Shown: positions 36,492 to 46,864 of the stretch, one piece after another
How positions within the stretch are numbered: the first letter of the stretch is position 1
Layout: each line of letters begins with the position of its first letter
Assembly: GCF_003351345.1 (NCBI RefSeq)
Contig: NZ_QQTO01000019.1
Location: 806,001-870,000, forward strand
DNA: 64,000 bases
From: Allobosea caraganae
GTDB taxonomy: Bacteria; Pseudomonadota; Alphaproteobacteria; Rhizobiales; Beijerinckiaceae
Direction: 5' to 3'
The notes under the pieces: generated by a model
Databases searched by the model: none
Told to the model about the DNA's origin: nothing
The model's input: the letters and a program-made list of their open reading frames with translations, nothing else
Position numbers and translations under genes: made by a program

Positions 36492-37661
36492 ATGATCCAT
36501 GCCACCCGCCGCCGCGCCCTTGCGCTGGGCTCCCTGCTGCTGGCGACGGCCGCCGCTCCGGCGGCCTTCGCGCAAACGGCCAAGCCGACCGGCGAGCCGG
36601 TCCTGATCGGCGTCAGCGGGCCGCTGACCGGGCCGAACGCGCAATATGGTGCGCAGTGGAAGAAGGGCTTCGACCTCGCGCTCGACGAGATCAACGCGTC
36701 GGGCGGCATCAACGGCCGGCCGCTCGCCTACCAGTTCGAGGACAGCCAGAGCGACCCGCGCCAGGCCGTCGCGATCGCGCAGAAATTCGTCGCCGACCCG
36801 AAGATCGTCTTCGAGATCGGCGATTTCTCCAGCCCTGCCTCGATGGCCTCGTCGCCGATCTACCAGCGCGCCGGCCTGGTGCAGTTCGGCTTCACCAACT
36901 CGCATCCCGACTTCACCAAGGGCGGCGACTTCATGTGGAGCAACTCGCTGACCCAGGCGGAAGAACAGCCGCAGGTCGCGCAATACGCCGTCAAGGAGCT
37001 CGGCCTGAAGCGCGTCGCCGTGCTGCACCTGAACACCGATTGGGGCCGGACCTCGAAGGACATCCTGGTCAAGGCGGTCAGGGATTTTGGCGCCGAGGTG
37101 GTCGCGACCGAGGGCTACCTGCCGGAGGAGAAGGATTTCCGCTCGACCCTGGTGCGCGTGCGCGACGCCAATCCCGACGGGCTCCTGCTGATCTCCTACT
37201 ATGCCGACGCGGCCCTGATCGCCCGCCAGCTCAAGGCGACCGGGCTGAACAAGCCGGTCGTCGCGGTCGGCTCGATCTACTCGCCCAAGCTGATCGAGCT
37301 CGGCGGCGACGCGGTCAACGGCATCTACACCAACTCGCAGTTCTTCCCGGAGGACCCGCGGCCGGAGGTGCAGACCTTCGTCAAGTCCTACATCGCCAAA
37401 TACGGCGCCGAGCCCGACGCCTTCGCGGCGCGCGCCTATGACACGGTGATCCTCGCCGGCCACGTCTTCCGGCAATACGGTACCGAGCGCCGCGCCATTC
37501 GCGACGGGCTGGCTGAGATCAAGGACGTGCCGAGCGTGATCTTCGGCAAGGCCACCTTCGACAAGGAGACGCGCCGCGTCGTCGGCGCCCAGAACGCCCG
37601 GCTGGTGATCAAGGACGGCAAGTTCGTCGTCTGGGATCGCAGCGCCATCCCGACCCGCTGA
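36492..37661 (+). CDS. Branched-chain-amino-acid-type ABC transporter substrate-binding protein
   Basis: A 389-residue periplasmic protein of the LivJ/Peripla_BP_6 type. Signal peptide residues about 1-28 (end 'AAFAQ'). The mature start 'EPVLIGVSGPLTGPNAQYG' and 'GINGRPLAYQFEDSQSDP' are the family hallmarks. GGAGG lies nine bases before the ATG. In this setting, beside two luciferase-like monooxygenases and CMD proteins, the ligand is likely a sulfur-containing or aromatic compound rather than leucine; that is inference. A terminator-like hairpin overlaps its stop, so the permease genes downstream are probably made at lower level. Confidence 0.92.
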   Translation: MIHATRRRALALGSLLLATAAAPAAFAQTAKPTGEPVLIGVSGPLTGPNAQYGAQWKKGFDLALDEINASGGINGRPLAYQFEDSQSDPRQAVAIAQKFVADPKIVFEIGDFSSPASMASSPIYQRAGLVQFGFTNSHPDFTKGGDFMWSNSLTQAEEQPQVAQYAVKELGLKRVAVLHLNTDWGRTSKDILVKAVRDFGAEVVATEGYLPEEKDFRSTLVRVRDANPDGLLLISYYADAALIARQLKATGLNKPVVAVGSIYSPKLIELGGDAVNGIYTNSQFFPEDPRPEVQTFVKSYIAKYGAEPDAFAARAYDTVILAGHVFRQYGTERRAIRDGLAEIKDVPSVIFGKATFDKETRRVVGAQNARLVIKDGKFVVWDRSAIPTR

Positions 37662-37705
37662 AAGCTGTCCGAAACCATGGCTTCGAACAGCTTTCCAGCT
37701 TTTTT
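37660..37705 (+). terminator. Terminator/attenuator between binding protein and permease genes
   Basis: gaaagctgt pairs with acagctttc (9 bp), and a six-T run at 37700-37705 follows five bases after the stem. The stem begins in the stop codon of the binding-protein gene. It would stop part of the transcripts before the permease gene. Confidence 0.5.
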
Positions 37706-37762
37706 GTTTGACGCATTTTCTTCACGCGAACCGGAATCCACTTCGCTTGAAAATGCTTTGGA
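37703..37762. repeat. 60-bp hairpin repeat, copy 2
   Basis: Near-identical to 8252-8311, with the same GCATTTTC / GAAAATGC stem. Here too it lies between the binding-protein and permease genes of an ABC operon. Confidence 0.8.
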
Positions 37763-37777
37763 CGAGGGCAGGGCGTC

Positions 37778-39601
37778 TTGACCTCCTGGCTCGACCACAC
37801 GATCAACGGGCTGATCGTCGGCAACATCTATGCGCTGCTTGCCGTCGGCCTGGCGCTGATCTTCGGCGTCAGCCGGCTGATCAACTTCGCCCATGGCTCG
37901 GTCTATGTGGTCGGCGCCTATATCGGCTGGGTGGCGGTGGCGCATCTGCACACGCCGCTGCCGGTGACGATCCTGCTGGTCGCGGCCGGCTCGGCGCTGC
38001 TCGGCCTGCTGATCGAGCGCTTCGGGCTGCGGCCCCTGCAAGGCTCGACCAAGATCGCGCCGCTGCTGGCGACGATCGGCATTAGCTTCGTGCTCGACCA
38101 GATCGTGCAGATCGTCTTCACGCCCGATCCGCGCGCGCTGCCGAGCCAGCTGCCGGATTGGCGCTTCCAGATCGGCGGCGGCACGATCGGCGCGCTCGAC
38201 ATCCTGATCGCCGCGATCGGCTTCACCAGCGCCGTCCTGCTGTTCGGCTTCCTGCGCTTCACCAAGCTCGGCTGGGCAGTGAGGGCGACGGCGCAGGATC
38301 GCGATGCGGCGCGCCAGATGGGTGTCGACGTCGACCAGGTCAACCGCATCGTCTTCGCCATCGCGTCCGCGCTCGGCGGGCTGAGCGGGCTGCTGGTCGG
38401 GATGTACTACAACTATATCGACCCGGCGATGAGCTTCCAGGCGACGCTGAAGGGCGTGGTCGCGGAGGTGGTCGGCGGCGTCGGCAACATCCCCGGCGCC
38501 ATCGTCGGCAGCCTGATCCTCGGCCTGGTCGAGAGCTACGGCATCGCGCTGCTCGGCACGAGCTACCGCAACCTCTTCGCCTTCATCCTGCTGGTCGTGA
38601 TCCTGGTGCTCCGGCCGAACGGGCTCTTTGCCAGCAAGCGGCAATTGCCGCCGGAGCCGCTGACCGGCACCTTCATCGCGCCGAGTAAGCCGGTGCCGCT
38701 GCCGACGCCGGCGCTCCTGGCGGCGCTCGCGGTCGCGGCCGTGCTGCCGCTGGTCATCGCGCAGCCCTATCTGCTCCAAACTCTGACCAATGCCTGGCTC
38801 TATGCGCTGCTCGGCATCAGCCTGACCCTGATCGCCGGCACGGTCGGCCAGATCTCGCTCGGCCATGCGGCGCTGCTGGCGATCGGCGGCTACACCTCGG
38901 CGCTGCTGACGCTCGATCTCGGCGTGCCGGTCGGGCTCTCGATCCTGGCTGCCGGCTTCGTCGCGGCGGGGCTCGGCACTTTGCTGGCCTGGCCGGCCTT
39001 CCGGCTGCGCGGGCACTACGTCACCATCGCGACGCTCGCCATCGGCGAGATCGTCAGCCTCGCCATCCTGAACTGGGAGAGCCTGACGCGCGGGCCGATC
39101 GGCGTCTTCGGCATCCCGCCGATCTCGCTATTCGGCTACCCGATCGAATCGGCCCGCGCCGTCTACTGGTTCACGCTGGCGATCCTGGCGGTGCTGGCGG
39201 CGCTGCAGCTGCGCCTGCTGCGCTCGCATCTCGGCCGGGCCTGGCGTGCCGTGCGCGACGACGATGTCGCGGCGAGGAGCTACGGCATCGCGCTCGACCG
39301 CTACAAGGCGCTCGCCTTCATCACCGGCGGCTTCGCGGCCGGCATCTCCGGCGGCGTCACCTCGCACCTCTACTCCTTCATCAACCACGAGACCTTCAAC
39401 GCGCAGCTCTCGATCCTGGCGCTGACCATCGTCATCCTCGGCGGCATGGGCAATGTCTTCGGCGCCATCGTCGGCTCGGTGCTGCTGATCGGCCTGCCCG
39501 AGGTGTTCCGCGTCGCCGCCGAATACCGCGTGCTGATCTATGGGCTCGTGCTGCTGCTGCTGATCCGCTTCCGCCCCCAGGGCCTGTTCGGCACGGTTTG
39601 A
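37778..39601 (+). CDS. Fused LivH-LivM ABC transporter permease
   Basis: A 607-residue fusion of both permease subunits of a branched-chain-amino-acid-type importer. Residues about 1-290 are LivH-like ('LINFAHGSVYVVGAY', 'GLVESYGIALLGTSYRNLF'), then a short linker around 295-310, and residues about 310-607 are LivM-like ('AGTVGQISLGHAALLAIGGYTSALL', 'LGRAWRAVRDDDVAARSYGI', 'ILGGMGNVFGAIVGS'). The start is TTG at 37778 with a purine-rich stretch before it. Most Liv systems have the two halves as separate genes; fusions are known. Confidence 0.92.
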   Translation: MTSWLDHTINGLIVGNIYALLAVGLALIFGVSRLINFAHGSVYVVGAYIGWVAVAHLHTPLPVTILLVAAGSALLGLLIERFGLRPLQGSTKIAPLLATIGISFVLDQIVQIVFTPDPRALPSQLPDWRFQIGGGTIGALDILIAAIGFTSAVLLFGFLRFTKLGWAVRATAQDRDAARQMGVDVDQVNRIVFAIASALGGLSGLLVGMYYNYIDPAMSFQATLKGVVAEVVGGVGNIPGAIVGSLILGLVESYGIALLGTSYRNLFAFILLVVILVLRPNGLFASKRQLPPEPLTGTFIAPSKPVPLPTPALLAALAVAAVLPLVIAQPYLLQTLTNAWLYALLGISLTLIAGTVGQISLGHAALLAIGGYTSALLTLDLGVPVGLSILAAGFVAAGLGTLLAWPAFRLRGHYVTIATLAIGEIVSLAILNWESLTRGPIGVFGIPPISLFGYPIESARAVYWFTLAILAVLAALQLRLLRSHLGRAWRAVRDDDVAARSYGIALDRYKALAFITGGFAAGISGGVTSHLYSFINHETFNAQLSILALTIVILGGMGNVFGAIVGSVLLIGLPEVFRVAAEYRVLIYGLVLLLLIRFRPQGLFGTV

Positions 39602-39614
39602 GGAGGGCAGGACG

Positions 39615-40459
<845 letters not shown>

Positions 40460-40463
<4 letters not shown>

Positions 40464-41203
40464 GCGAGACGACGGCACCCGTTCCGCTGCTGGAGCTCGA
40501 CAAGGTCAACACCTTCTACGGCCCGGTGCAGGTGCATTTCGACCTGAGCCTGACGGTGCCGAAGGGCGAGATCGTCTCGCTGCTCGGCGGCAATGCCAGC
40601 GGCAAGTCGACGACGATGAAGATCATTTTGGGCCTGCTCAAGCCGCAGTCCGGCACCGTGCGCTTCGCCGGCGAGGATATCGGCGCGCTCCAGACGCCGC
40701 AGATCATAAGGCGCGGCATCGGCTCGGTGCCGGAGGCGCGCCGGCTCTTCCCGGACATGAGCGTGCGCGAGAACCTGCTGATGGGCGCCTTCACGCGCAC
40801 GGACAAGCAGGCCGTGGCCCATGATCTCGACTGGGTGCTGACCCTCTTCCCCAAGCTCGGCCAACGTCTGGCGCAGCGCGCCGGCACGCTCTCCGGCGGC
40901 GAGCAGCAGATGGTCGCGATGGCGCGCGCCCTGATGGGCCGGCCCAAGCTGATCTGCATGGACGAGCCGACCATGGGGCTCTCGCCGCTCTTCGTCGACC
41001 GGGTGCTGGAGCTGATCGCAGCGATCAACCGCGAGGGCGTGACGATCTTCATGGTCGAGCAGAATGCCAGCCTTGCGCTCCAGATCGCGCATCGCGGCTA
41101 CGTGCTCCAGACCGGCCGCATCGTGCTCGAAGGCAAGGCAGCCGACCTGCTGGTCGATGCCCGGATCAGGGACGCCTATCTCGGCGGCGCGGAGGCAGCA
41201 TGA
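40460..41203 (+). CDS. livF: ABC transporter ATP-binding protein, LivF type
   Basis: A 247-residue ATPase, second of the pair. Walker A is 'GGNASGKST' (Ala-Ser instead of the common Gly-Ala/Gly), signature 'GTLSGGEQQMVAMARAL', Walker B 'LICMDEPTMGLSP', H-loop 'MVEQNA'. 'GSVPEARRLFPDMSVRENLLMG' is typical of LivF. ATGA overlaps at both ends show a tightly coupled operon with livG and the VOC gene. Confidence 0.92.
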
Positions 41204-41976
41204 CCACACAGACCCTGCGCATCGACCACGCCGTCATCGTCACCGACGATCTCGACCGCGCCATCGCCGATTGGCGCGGGCGCGGCTTCACGGTCGAGCC
41301 CGGCGGCACGCATCCGCGCGGCAGCGTCAACGCGCTGATCTCCTTCGCCGACGGCGCCTATATCGAGATCATCGCCTTCCCCGTGCCGCAGGAGGATTTC
41401 TTCTGGTGGCGGGTGTTGCAGAGCGACGGCCCGGGGCCGATCGACCTCGCGCTGTTGCCGGAGGATCTCGATGCCGCCCTCGCGCAGGCCGGCGCCGCCG
41501 GGCTCGGCTACAACGCGGCGCAGGATGGCGGCCGCAAGCGGCCCGATGGCGAGACGCTGGTCTGGCGCACGGCGCGGCCGGCGGCGACCGACTTGCCCTT
41601 CTTCTGCTTCGACGTGACGCCGCGCAGCCTGCGCGTGCCGGCGCCGCCGCGCCACGCCAATGGCGCCACCGGACTCTCCGGGATCAGCCTCGCGGTCTCC
41701 GATCTCGACGTGTCGGCGCGCCGCTGGCAGGCGCTGATCGGCAGGCCTGTAACGATCGTCGGCCCCTTGCCGGGGCTTGAGGCCGCAGCCGCGTTCCTCG
41801 ATCTCGGCGCGACGCGCATTACGTTGCTGGCGCCGGAAAGCCCGGGCGTCGGCGCAGTGGCCGAGCATCTGGTACGGCGCGGGCAGGGGCTGTTCGGGCT
41901 GTCTTTCGCCGGGACCGGCGGCGCCATCTCATCCAGCACGACGTCAGCCGAGCGGCTGGCCGACGCAGACGCTTGA
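41200..41976 (+). CDS. VOC/glyoxalase-like domain protein
   Basis: A 258-residue vicinal-oxygen-chelate fold protein of the Glyoxalase_3 kind. 'LRIDHAVIVTDDLDRAIADWR' is the first beta-alpha-beta unit with a metal-ligand-like His, and 'GISLAVSDLDVSARRWQALIG' is the matching second unit. The start overlaps livF by four bases. VOC enzymes rearrange or cleave small metabolites with a metal; here it may act on the imported substrate or a product of the following monooxygenase. Substrate unknown. Confidence 0.82.
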   Translation: MTTQTLRIDHAVIVTDDLDRAIADWRGRGFTVEPGGTHPRGSVNALISFADGAYIEIIAFPVPQEDFFWWRVLQSDGPGPIDLALLPEDLDAALAQAGAAGLGYNAAQDGGRKRPDGETLVWRTARPAATDLPFFCFDVTPRSLRVPAPPRHANGATGLSGISLAVSDLDVSARRWQALIGRPVTIVGPLPGLEAAAAFLDLGATRITLLAPESPGVGAVAEHLVRRGQGLFGLSFAGTGGAISSSTTSAERLADADA

Positions 41977-41989
41977 AAGGTCGCGCTCC

Positions 41990-43048
41990 ATGACCGCGAA
42001 ACGCCTGGGGTTCTTCACCCGCCTCCTCGATGATGCGCCGGCGGCTGAACGCTACCGGCTCGCGGCCGAGCAGATCATCCATGCGGAACGGCACGGCTTC
42101 GACAGCGCCTGGGTTGCCCAGCACCATTTCCATCGCGACGAGGGCGGGTTGCCGTCGCCCTTGCCCTTCCTGGCCTATGTCGCGGCGCGCACCAGCCGGA
42201 TCAGGCTCGGCACCGGCATCATCATCCTGCCGATGGAGGACCCGATCCGCACGGCGGAGGATACGGTCGTCGTCGACCTGCTTTCGGGCGGACGGCTCGA
42301 GGTCGGGCTCGGCACCGGCGCGACGCCGCAGACCTTCCTCGCCTTCGGGCTCGACAAGGAGCAGCGCACCGAGCGTTTTGCGCGCAACCTCGACCGGCTG
42401 CTCGAAGCCTGGAGCGGGGCGCCGCTCGGCCATGACGAGAACCGGCTCTATCCCGAGGCCGGCTCGCTGGCTGGGCGTGTCTGGCACGCGACCTTCTCGG
42501 TGACTGGGGCGGAGCGCATCGGCCGGGCCGGCGCCGGGCTGATGCTCTCGCGGACCCAGCCGCGCAGCGCCGACAATCCGCAGGCGACGCTGCCCGAGAT
42601 CCAGCATCCGATCGTCGACGCCTATCTCGCCAACCTGCCGCCGGGCGTCGCGCCACGCATCATGGCCTCGCGCTCGCTCTTCGTCGCCGACAGCCGCGAG
42701 GAGGCGCTGCACCAGGCCGGGATCGGGCTCAACCGCGTGCTCGAGCGCTTCATCGCCAGCGGCCACCGCATTGCCGACCGCAGCCTGCCGGGGCTGATCA
42801 AGACGCTCGACACCCATGTCGGCGCGCCCGAAGACGTCATCGCCTCGCTCTCGGCCGACAGCGTGCTGCCCCGCGTTACCGACGTGGTCTTCCAGGTCCA
42901 TTCGGTCGACCCGCCGCATCCGCTGATCCTGCGCTCGATCGAGCTGACCGCGCAGAAAGTGGCGCCGGCGCTCGGCTGGCGGGATCCCGCGCAATCGACA
43001 TCGCGAACCCGGCCGGAGCCGGCCGTCGCCAACGCCCTCCAGGCATGA
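41990..43048 (+). CDS. FMN-dependent luciferase-like monooxygenase, KPN_01858 family
   Basis: A 352-residue LLM oxygenase. It starts 'KRLGFFTRLLDDAPAAERY' and has 'DSAWVAQHHFHRDEGGLPSPLPFLA', 'GTGIIILPMEDPIRTAEDTVVVDLLSGGR' (in outline) and 'EVGLGTGATPQTF', the pattern of the family described with CMD proteins of the Avi_7169/7170 kind, which indeed follow. AAGG lies nine bases before the ATG at 41990; the frame is open further upstream inside the VOC gene but that is overlap. Predicted to oxidise an organosulfur or related carbon compound with FMNH2. Confidence 0.88.
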   Translation: MTAKRLGFFTRLLDDAPAAERYRLAAEQIIHAERHGFDSAWVAQHHFHRDEGGLPSPLPFLAYVAARTSRIRLGTGIIILPMEDPIRTAEDTVVVDLLSGGRLEVGLGTGATPQTFLAFGLDKEQRTERFARNLDRLLEAWSGAPLGHDENRLYPEAGSLAGRVWHATFSVTGAERIGRAGAGLMLSRTQPRSADNPQATLPEIQHPIVDAYLANLPPGVAPRIMASRSLFVADSREEALHQAGIGLNRVLERFIASGHRIADRSLPGLIKTLDTHVGAPEDVIASLSADSVLPRVTDVVFQVHSVDPPHPLILRSIELTAQKVAPALGWRDPAQSTSRTRPEPAVANALQA

Positions 43049-43058
43049 GGCCCATTCC

Positions 43059-43649
43059 ATGAGCGCCCAAGACACACTCGACCGCCTGTCCGGCATCGCC
43101 GGCGGCTCGGCCCTCGATGCGCTGCGGCGCGAGCGTCCCGTGACCCGCGACAATGCGCAGGCGGGCTATGAGGCCCTGTTCGAGGCCGATGACGAAACCG
43201 GCGTGTCGCGCAGCGAGCGGCTCACCGTGGCCGCCTTCGTCGCGCTGCTGCATGCAGATGGTCCGGGCGTGGAGCACTACGCGCGCCTGCTGGAAGGGCA
43301 GCCGGGCGGGGCGGCGCTGTCCGGGCTCATCCGCCGTCAGGCTGAGCATGCGGCGACGCGAGGGCCCTATGGCGCTTATCCGCCAGGACCGCTGTCGCGG
43401 GAGGATGTCGCGGGGCCGGTCTTCAAGGTCGCCGCCGCGGCCAGTGCCGAGCTGGGCGAGCGCCTTTCGGCGGCGCTGGAGCACACGCACCTCCTCGTCT
43501 TCCATCCGCGCGACGCCAAGGCAGCCGACCTCGCCGCCCTGAAAGGCGCAGGCTGGAGCACGGCCGGCGCGGTGACGCTGTCGCAGATCGTGGCCTTCCT
43601 GTCCTTCCAGATCCGCGCGGCGCATGGCCTGCGCGCGCTGGGCGCCTGA
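43059..43649 (+). CDS. CMD domain protein, Avi_7170 type
   Basis: A 196-residue helical protein of the carboxymuconolactone-decarboxylase-like superfamily, in the group found next to KPN_01858-type monooxygenases. It has 'SRSERLTVAAFVALLHADG' and 'TLSQIVAFLSFQIRAAHGLRAL' as the two helical blocks, but no C-x-x-C motif, so it lacks the redox site of AhpD. Ten bases after the monooxygenase gene. Probably a partner of the next protein; activity unknown. Confidence 0.8.
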   Translation: MSAQDTLDRLSGIAGGSALDALRRERPVTRDNAQAGYEALFEADDETGVSRSERLTVAAFVALLHADGPGVEHYARLLEGQPGGAALSGLIRRQAEHAATRGPYGAYPPGPLSREDVAGPVFKVAAAASAELGERLSAALEHTHLLVFHPRDAKAADLAALKGAGWSTAGAVTLSQIVAFLSFQIRAAHGLRALGA

Positions 43650-43675
43650 ACTCGTCCTCCCAAGGGAGCAATCCG

Positions 43676-44275
43676 ATGACCGCCACGACGCTGGACCATC
43701 CCGCCGCCACTGTCCCCACCGCCTTCACCCAGGCCGAGCTCGGCTGGAACGCCTGGCTCGACCCCGTTCCCGAGGAGGTGCTGACCGAGCGCCAGAAGGA
43801 AGGGCTCGTCGACATCGCCCGCGCCAAGAGCCCGTATTTCCGGCTCCTCGCCCATGACCCGGATATCCTTCGCTTCCGCACGCTGGCCGACAAGGACATC
43901 TTCTACAACACTCGCGCCGGCCTGCCGCGGGCCGAGCGCGAACTGGCGGCGGCAGCTGTCTCGCGCAGCAATGGCTGCATCTATTGCGCCTCCGTCCATT
44001 CCCGCTTCGCCAGCACGCATTCGAAGCGCCGCGACGAGGTGCAGCGCCTGCTCGACGAGGGCGTTGGCGTCGACATCGATCCGCTTTGGAACGCGGTCAT
44101 CGAGGCCTCCGCCGCGCTCGCGGCGACGCCCGTCGCCTTCGGCGCCGAGCATGTCGGCAAGTTGCGCGCTCTCGGCCTGGACGATCTGGCGATCGCGGAC
44201 CTGATCCACGCGGCCTCGTTCTTCAGCTGGGCCAATCGCCTGATGCTGTCGCTCGGCGAGCCGGAGCTTCCCTAG
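43676..44275 (+). CDS. Alkylhydroperoxidase (AhpD-like) CMD protein, Avi_7169 type
   Basis: A 199-residue protein of the AhpD/CMD fold. The redox motif is 'NGCIYCASVHSRFAS': Cys-x-x-Cys followed by His, with Glu in 'RAERELAAAAVSR' before it. GGAGC precedes the ATG. Such proteins likely remove peroxides or hydroperoxy-flavin side products made by the flavin monooxygenase of the same operon. Its stop codon TAG is the start of the two-hairpin repeat (44272-44375). Last gene of the Liv-type operon. Confidence 0.87.
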   Translation: MTATTLDHPAATVPTAFTQAELGWNAWLDPVPEEVLTERQKEGLVDIARAKSPYFRLLAHDPDILRFRTLADKDIFYNTRAGLPRAERELAAAAVSRSNGCIYCASVHSRFASTHSKRRDEVQRLLDEGVGVDIDPLWNAVIEASAALAATPVAFGAEHVGKLRALGLDDLAIADLIHAASFFSWANRLMLSLGEPELP

Positions 44276-44375
44276 ATCGCCGTGCGTCCTTTCGGACGCA
44301 AATGGCGATCTAGGTCTTTGTTATTGCACCGGATTCTTCCGAAAGCCGGTTCCCAGTTTCGGTCCGGTGCTCCAG
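44272..44375. repeat. Two-hairpin repeat, copy B
   Basis: ctagatcgcc pairs with ggcgatctag around the inner hairpin tgcgtcc-tttc-ggacgca; then gcaccgga pairs with tccggtgc. Very similar over its length to 20581-20685 and again between two convergent genes. It supplies the stop codon of the AhpD-like gene. Confidence 0.85.
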
Positions 44376-44390
44376 CCCCGGGGCCGCCGG

Positions 44391-45653
44391 TCAGGCGAGC
44401 AGGCCGAGCCGCCGGCCGAGCTTGAGCGTCGCCGTCGTGCCGATGATCAGTCCGAGCGCGAAGACCCAGCCGGAGACCGCGCCGGCCGAAATTCCGGAGA
44501 GCAGCGTGCCGACGGTGCAGCCGAGCCCGACGATCGTGCCCCAGCCGAGCAATGCGCCGCCGATCAGCCCGCGCAGCGCTTGACCGGTGCTGGGCCGGCG
44601 CGGGCGGAACTCCCCTGCGATCAGCGCCGCGGCGAAGGCGGCTGCGACCAATCCGGCGATGAAGAGGCCGTTGGGCGTCAGCAACGCGTCGCGGATCACG
44701 GTGGCGCAGCCGCGGAAGCTGTCGAGCCCCTCGAGCCGGGAAGGCAAGAGGTCGAGGCTTGCTGCGGCCTGCCGTGAGCGCGAGGCCAGCTCGGCGGTGA
44801 CGCCGAGCGGGCTCAGCCTGAAATAGGCGGCGATGCCGATCAGCCCGACCGCGAGCCCGCCGACCCAGGCCGGCCAGCGCCGATGGAAAATGGCCGCGAG
44901 CGGGGTAAGCCTTGGCTGCGAGACAATTGGGTTCGACGGAAGCGAGCGCAGCAGTGCGTAGGCGAGGGCGGCGAATACCGTGAGACCAACGAGCAGCGCC
45001 CCGGCATAGCCGAGATGGCGCGGCAACCAGAGCACGGGCGAATCCGCGATGCTCCAGAGATAGAGCTCGTTCCAGCTCAGGAGGCCGAGCCAGAAGCCGA
45101 GCCCGGCCCCAACGAGGGCGAAGGGCGAGGTCGGCGAGCCCTCGCCGAGACGGTAGAGATGGGCGCTGATGCAGGAGCCGGAGATCGCCATGCCCGCGCC
45201 GAAGGCGAGGCCGGCAAGGACGAGCGCCGGCCCGACCGGGCCGATATGGGCGGTCGGCGGCAGGCGGGCGCCGGCGGGATCGGGCAGCCAGGCGCCGTAG
45301 ATCAGGCTGTAGCCGACGAGCCCGGTCGCGAGCGCGGTCAGGATGCCGAGCAGGCCGCGCGGATCGTGCCGGTCGAGCCAGTCGCGCCAGATGCAGAGGA
45401 AGCAGAAGCGCGAGCGCTGCAGAACGAAGCCGAAGGCCGCGCCAAGGATGAGCGAAAGCTGCAATTGCGGAGCCGGATCGCCATGGGCGCCGACCGCGTA
45501 GATGGCGGCCGCGAGGGCGAGGATGACGGCGGTCGCCGTCACCAGGCGCACCGGCGGCAAGGCCGGCGCGACCGGGACCCCGGTTGCGCCAGCCGCCGCG
45601 GCTTCGCGCGCCCGATGGTAATCGAGCGCGCCGCTGTCGTCGGACAGGCTCAT
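44391..45653 (-). CDS. YeeE/YedE family sulfur-compound transporter
   Basis: A 420-residue membrane protein with about ten helices and two YeeE/YedE repeats. Conserved cysteines are in 'ISGSCISAHLYRLGEGS' and 'VGLGCTVGTLLSGISAGA', which in TsuA line a thiosulfate channel; a further Cys pair 'FCFLC' lies in the first repeat. The ATG at 45653 follows the rhodanese stop by 22 bases, so the two form an operon. Imports thiosulfate or another sulfur species for the rhodanese; inferred. Confidence 0.88.
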   Translation of the reverse strand: MSLSDDSGALDYHRAREAAAAGATGVPVAPALPPVRLVTATAVILALAAAIYAVGAHGDPAPQLQLSLILGAAFGFVLQRSRFCFLCIWRDWLDRHDPRGLLGILTALATGLVGYSLIYGAWLPDPAGARLPPTAHIGPVGPALVLAGLAFGAGMAISGSCISAHLYRLGEGSPTSPFALVGAGLGFWLGLLSWNELYLWSIADSPVLWLPRHLGYAGALLVGLTVFAALAYALLRSLPSNPIVSQPRLTPLAAIFHRRWPAWVGGLAVGLIGIAAYFRLSPLGVTAELASRSRQAAASLDLLPSRLEGLDSFRGCATVIRDALLTPNGLFIAGLVAAAFAAALIAGEFRPRRPSTGQALRGLIGGALLGWGTIVGLGCTVGTLLSGISAGAVSGWVFALGLIIGTTATLKLGRRLGLLA

Positions 45654-45675
45654 CGCCTGCGCCTGGGCGCACGGC

Positions 45676-46611
45676 TCACTTGCCGCCCCAGACCGTGCCG
45701 GCCGGATTGTTGATCGGCAGGCCGACGGTGTTGCCGTATTCGGTCCAGGAGCCGTCATAGTTGGCGACCTGATAGCCGAGCAGGCGCGACAGGATGAACC
45801 AGGTGTGGCTGGAGCGCTCGCCGATGCGGCAGGTGGTGATCACGGGCTTGGAGCCGTCGATGCCGACCTCGGCATAGAGCTTGCGGAGTTCCTCGACCGG
45901 CTTGATCGTGCCGTCGGCCTGGTTGACTGCGCGCGCCCAGGCGACGTTGACCGAGCCGGGGATATGGCCGGCGCGCAGCGCCAGTTCCTGGAAGCCGGCC
46001 GGCGCGATGATCTTGCCGGAGAACTCGTCGGGCGAGCGGATGTCGAGGATGCGGGCATCGGACTTCTTCTCGACGACGCTGACGACATCGGCGAGCCGGG
46101 CGCGCAGCTTGCGGTTGGGCTCGGCCACGGTGAAGGTCGAGGCCTTCACCGGCACCGGGTTGGTGGCGACGAGGCGCTTCTCCAGCTCCCATTTCTTGCG
46201 GCCGCCATCGACCAGCTTCACGTTGTCGCGCAGGCCGTAGATGTCGAACACCCAGGCGCCCCAGGCGGCGAACCAGTTGTTGCTGTCGCCGTAGAGGATG
46301 ACGGTCGTGTCCTTGTCGATGCCGAGCTTGCGCGCCAGTGCCTGGAACTTCTCCGGGCTGGCGATGTCGCGGGTGACCGTGTCGACGAGGTCGGTGTGCC
46401 AGACCACGTTCTGCGCGCCGGGGATGTGGCCGCGCTCATAGAGGCCGGGTTCGACGCTGACCTCGACGATCCTCACCTTGGGGTCGCTCAGGTTCTTCTC
46501 GAGCCAGTCGGTCGTGACCAGCGGGCTGGAATCGGCGAGCGCGGCACCGCCGAGCAGCAGTGTCGCGGCCAGCGTCGACAGGCTTCGGCGGAGCAGGGAC
46601 AGGGCGGACAT
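45676..46611 (-). CDS. Periplasmic sulfurtransferase with two rhodanese domains
   Basis: A 311-residue protein with a signal peptide (about residues 1-26, ending 'GGAALA') and two rhodanese domains. The second has the active Cys in 'VITTCRIGERSSHTW', the C-R-x-G-E-R-type loop of thiosulfate sulfurtransferases; the first ('VILYGDSNNWFAAW') is inactive, with no Cys. A strong Shine-Dalgarno, aaggagg, lies five bases before the ATG at 46611. Transcribed with the YeeE/YedE gene. Region 46612-46864 upstream holds its promoter and no gene. Confidence 0.9.
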   Translation of the reverse strand: MSALSLLRRSLSTLAATLLLGGAALADSSPLVTTDWLEKNLSDPKVRIVEVSVEPGLYERGHIPGAQNVVWHTDLVDTVTRDIASPEKFQALARKLGIDKDTTVILYGDSNNWFAAWGAWVFDIYGLRDNVKLVDGGRKKWELEKRLVATNPVPVKASTFTVAEPNRKLRARLADVVSVVEKKSDARILDIRSPDEFSGKIIAPAGFQELALRAGHIPGSVNVAWARAVNQADGTIKPVEELRKLYAEVGIDGSKPVITTCRIGERSSHTWFILSRLLGYQVANYDGSWTEYGNTVGLPINNPAGTVWGGK

Positions 46612-46864
46612 CAGGGCCTCCTTCGCGGCTGGCGGCCCTGGATCGGGGCGATCTGCCAGCTCTGGTTGCGGGGCTGCCATAGTTTCGCCCGTGATGAGGC
46701 AAGAGAAGCCGAACAGGATTTTTTTGTTCCGGGCCTCGGGAGAACAGAAAAGTCGTAGAACTTCAGTATGAGAGAACGATGCTGCGCCGGCATCGCCGCA
46801 CGGCGGAAACGCCATGGGTTTGCGGTGCCGGCGGCGCGCGGCAGCCAGCGCCTGCGTGTCGCGG

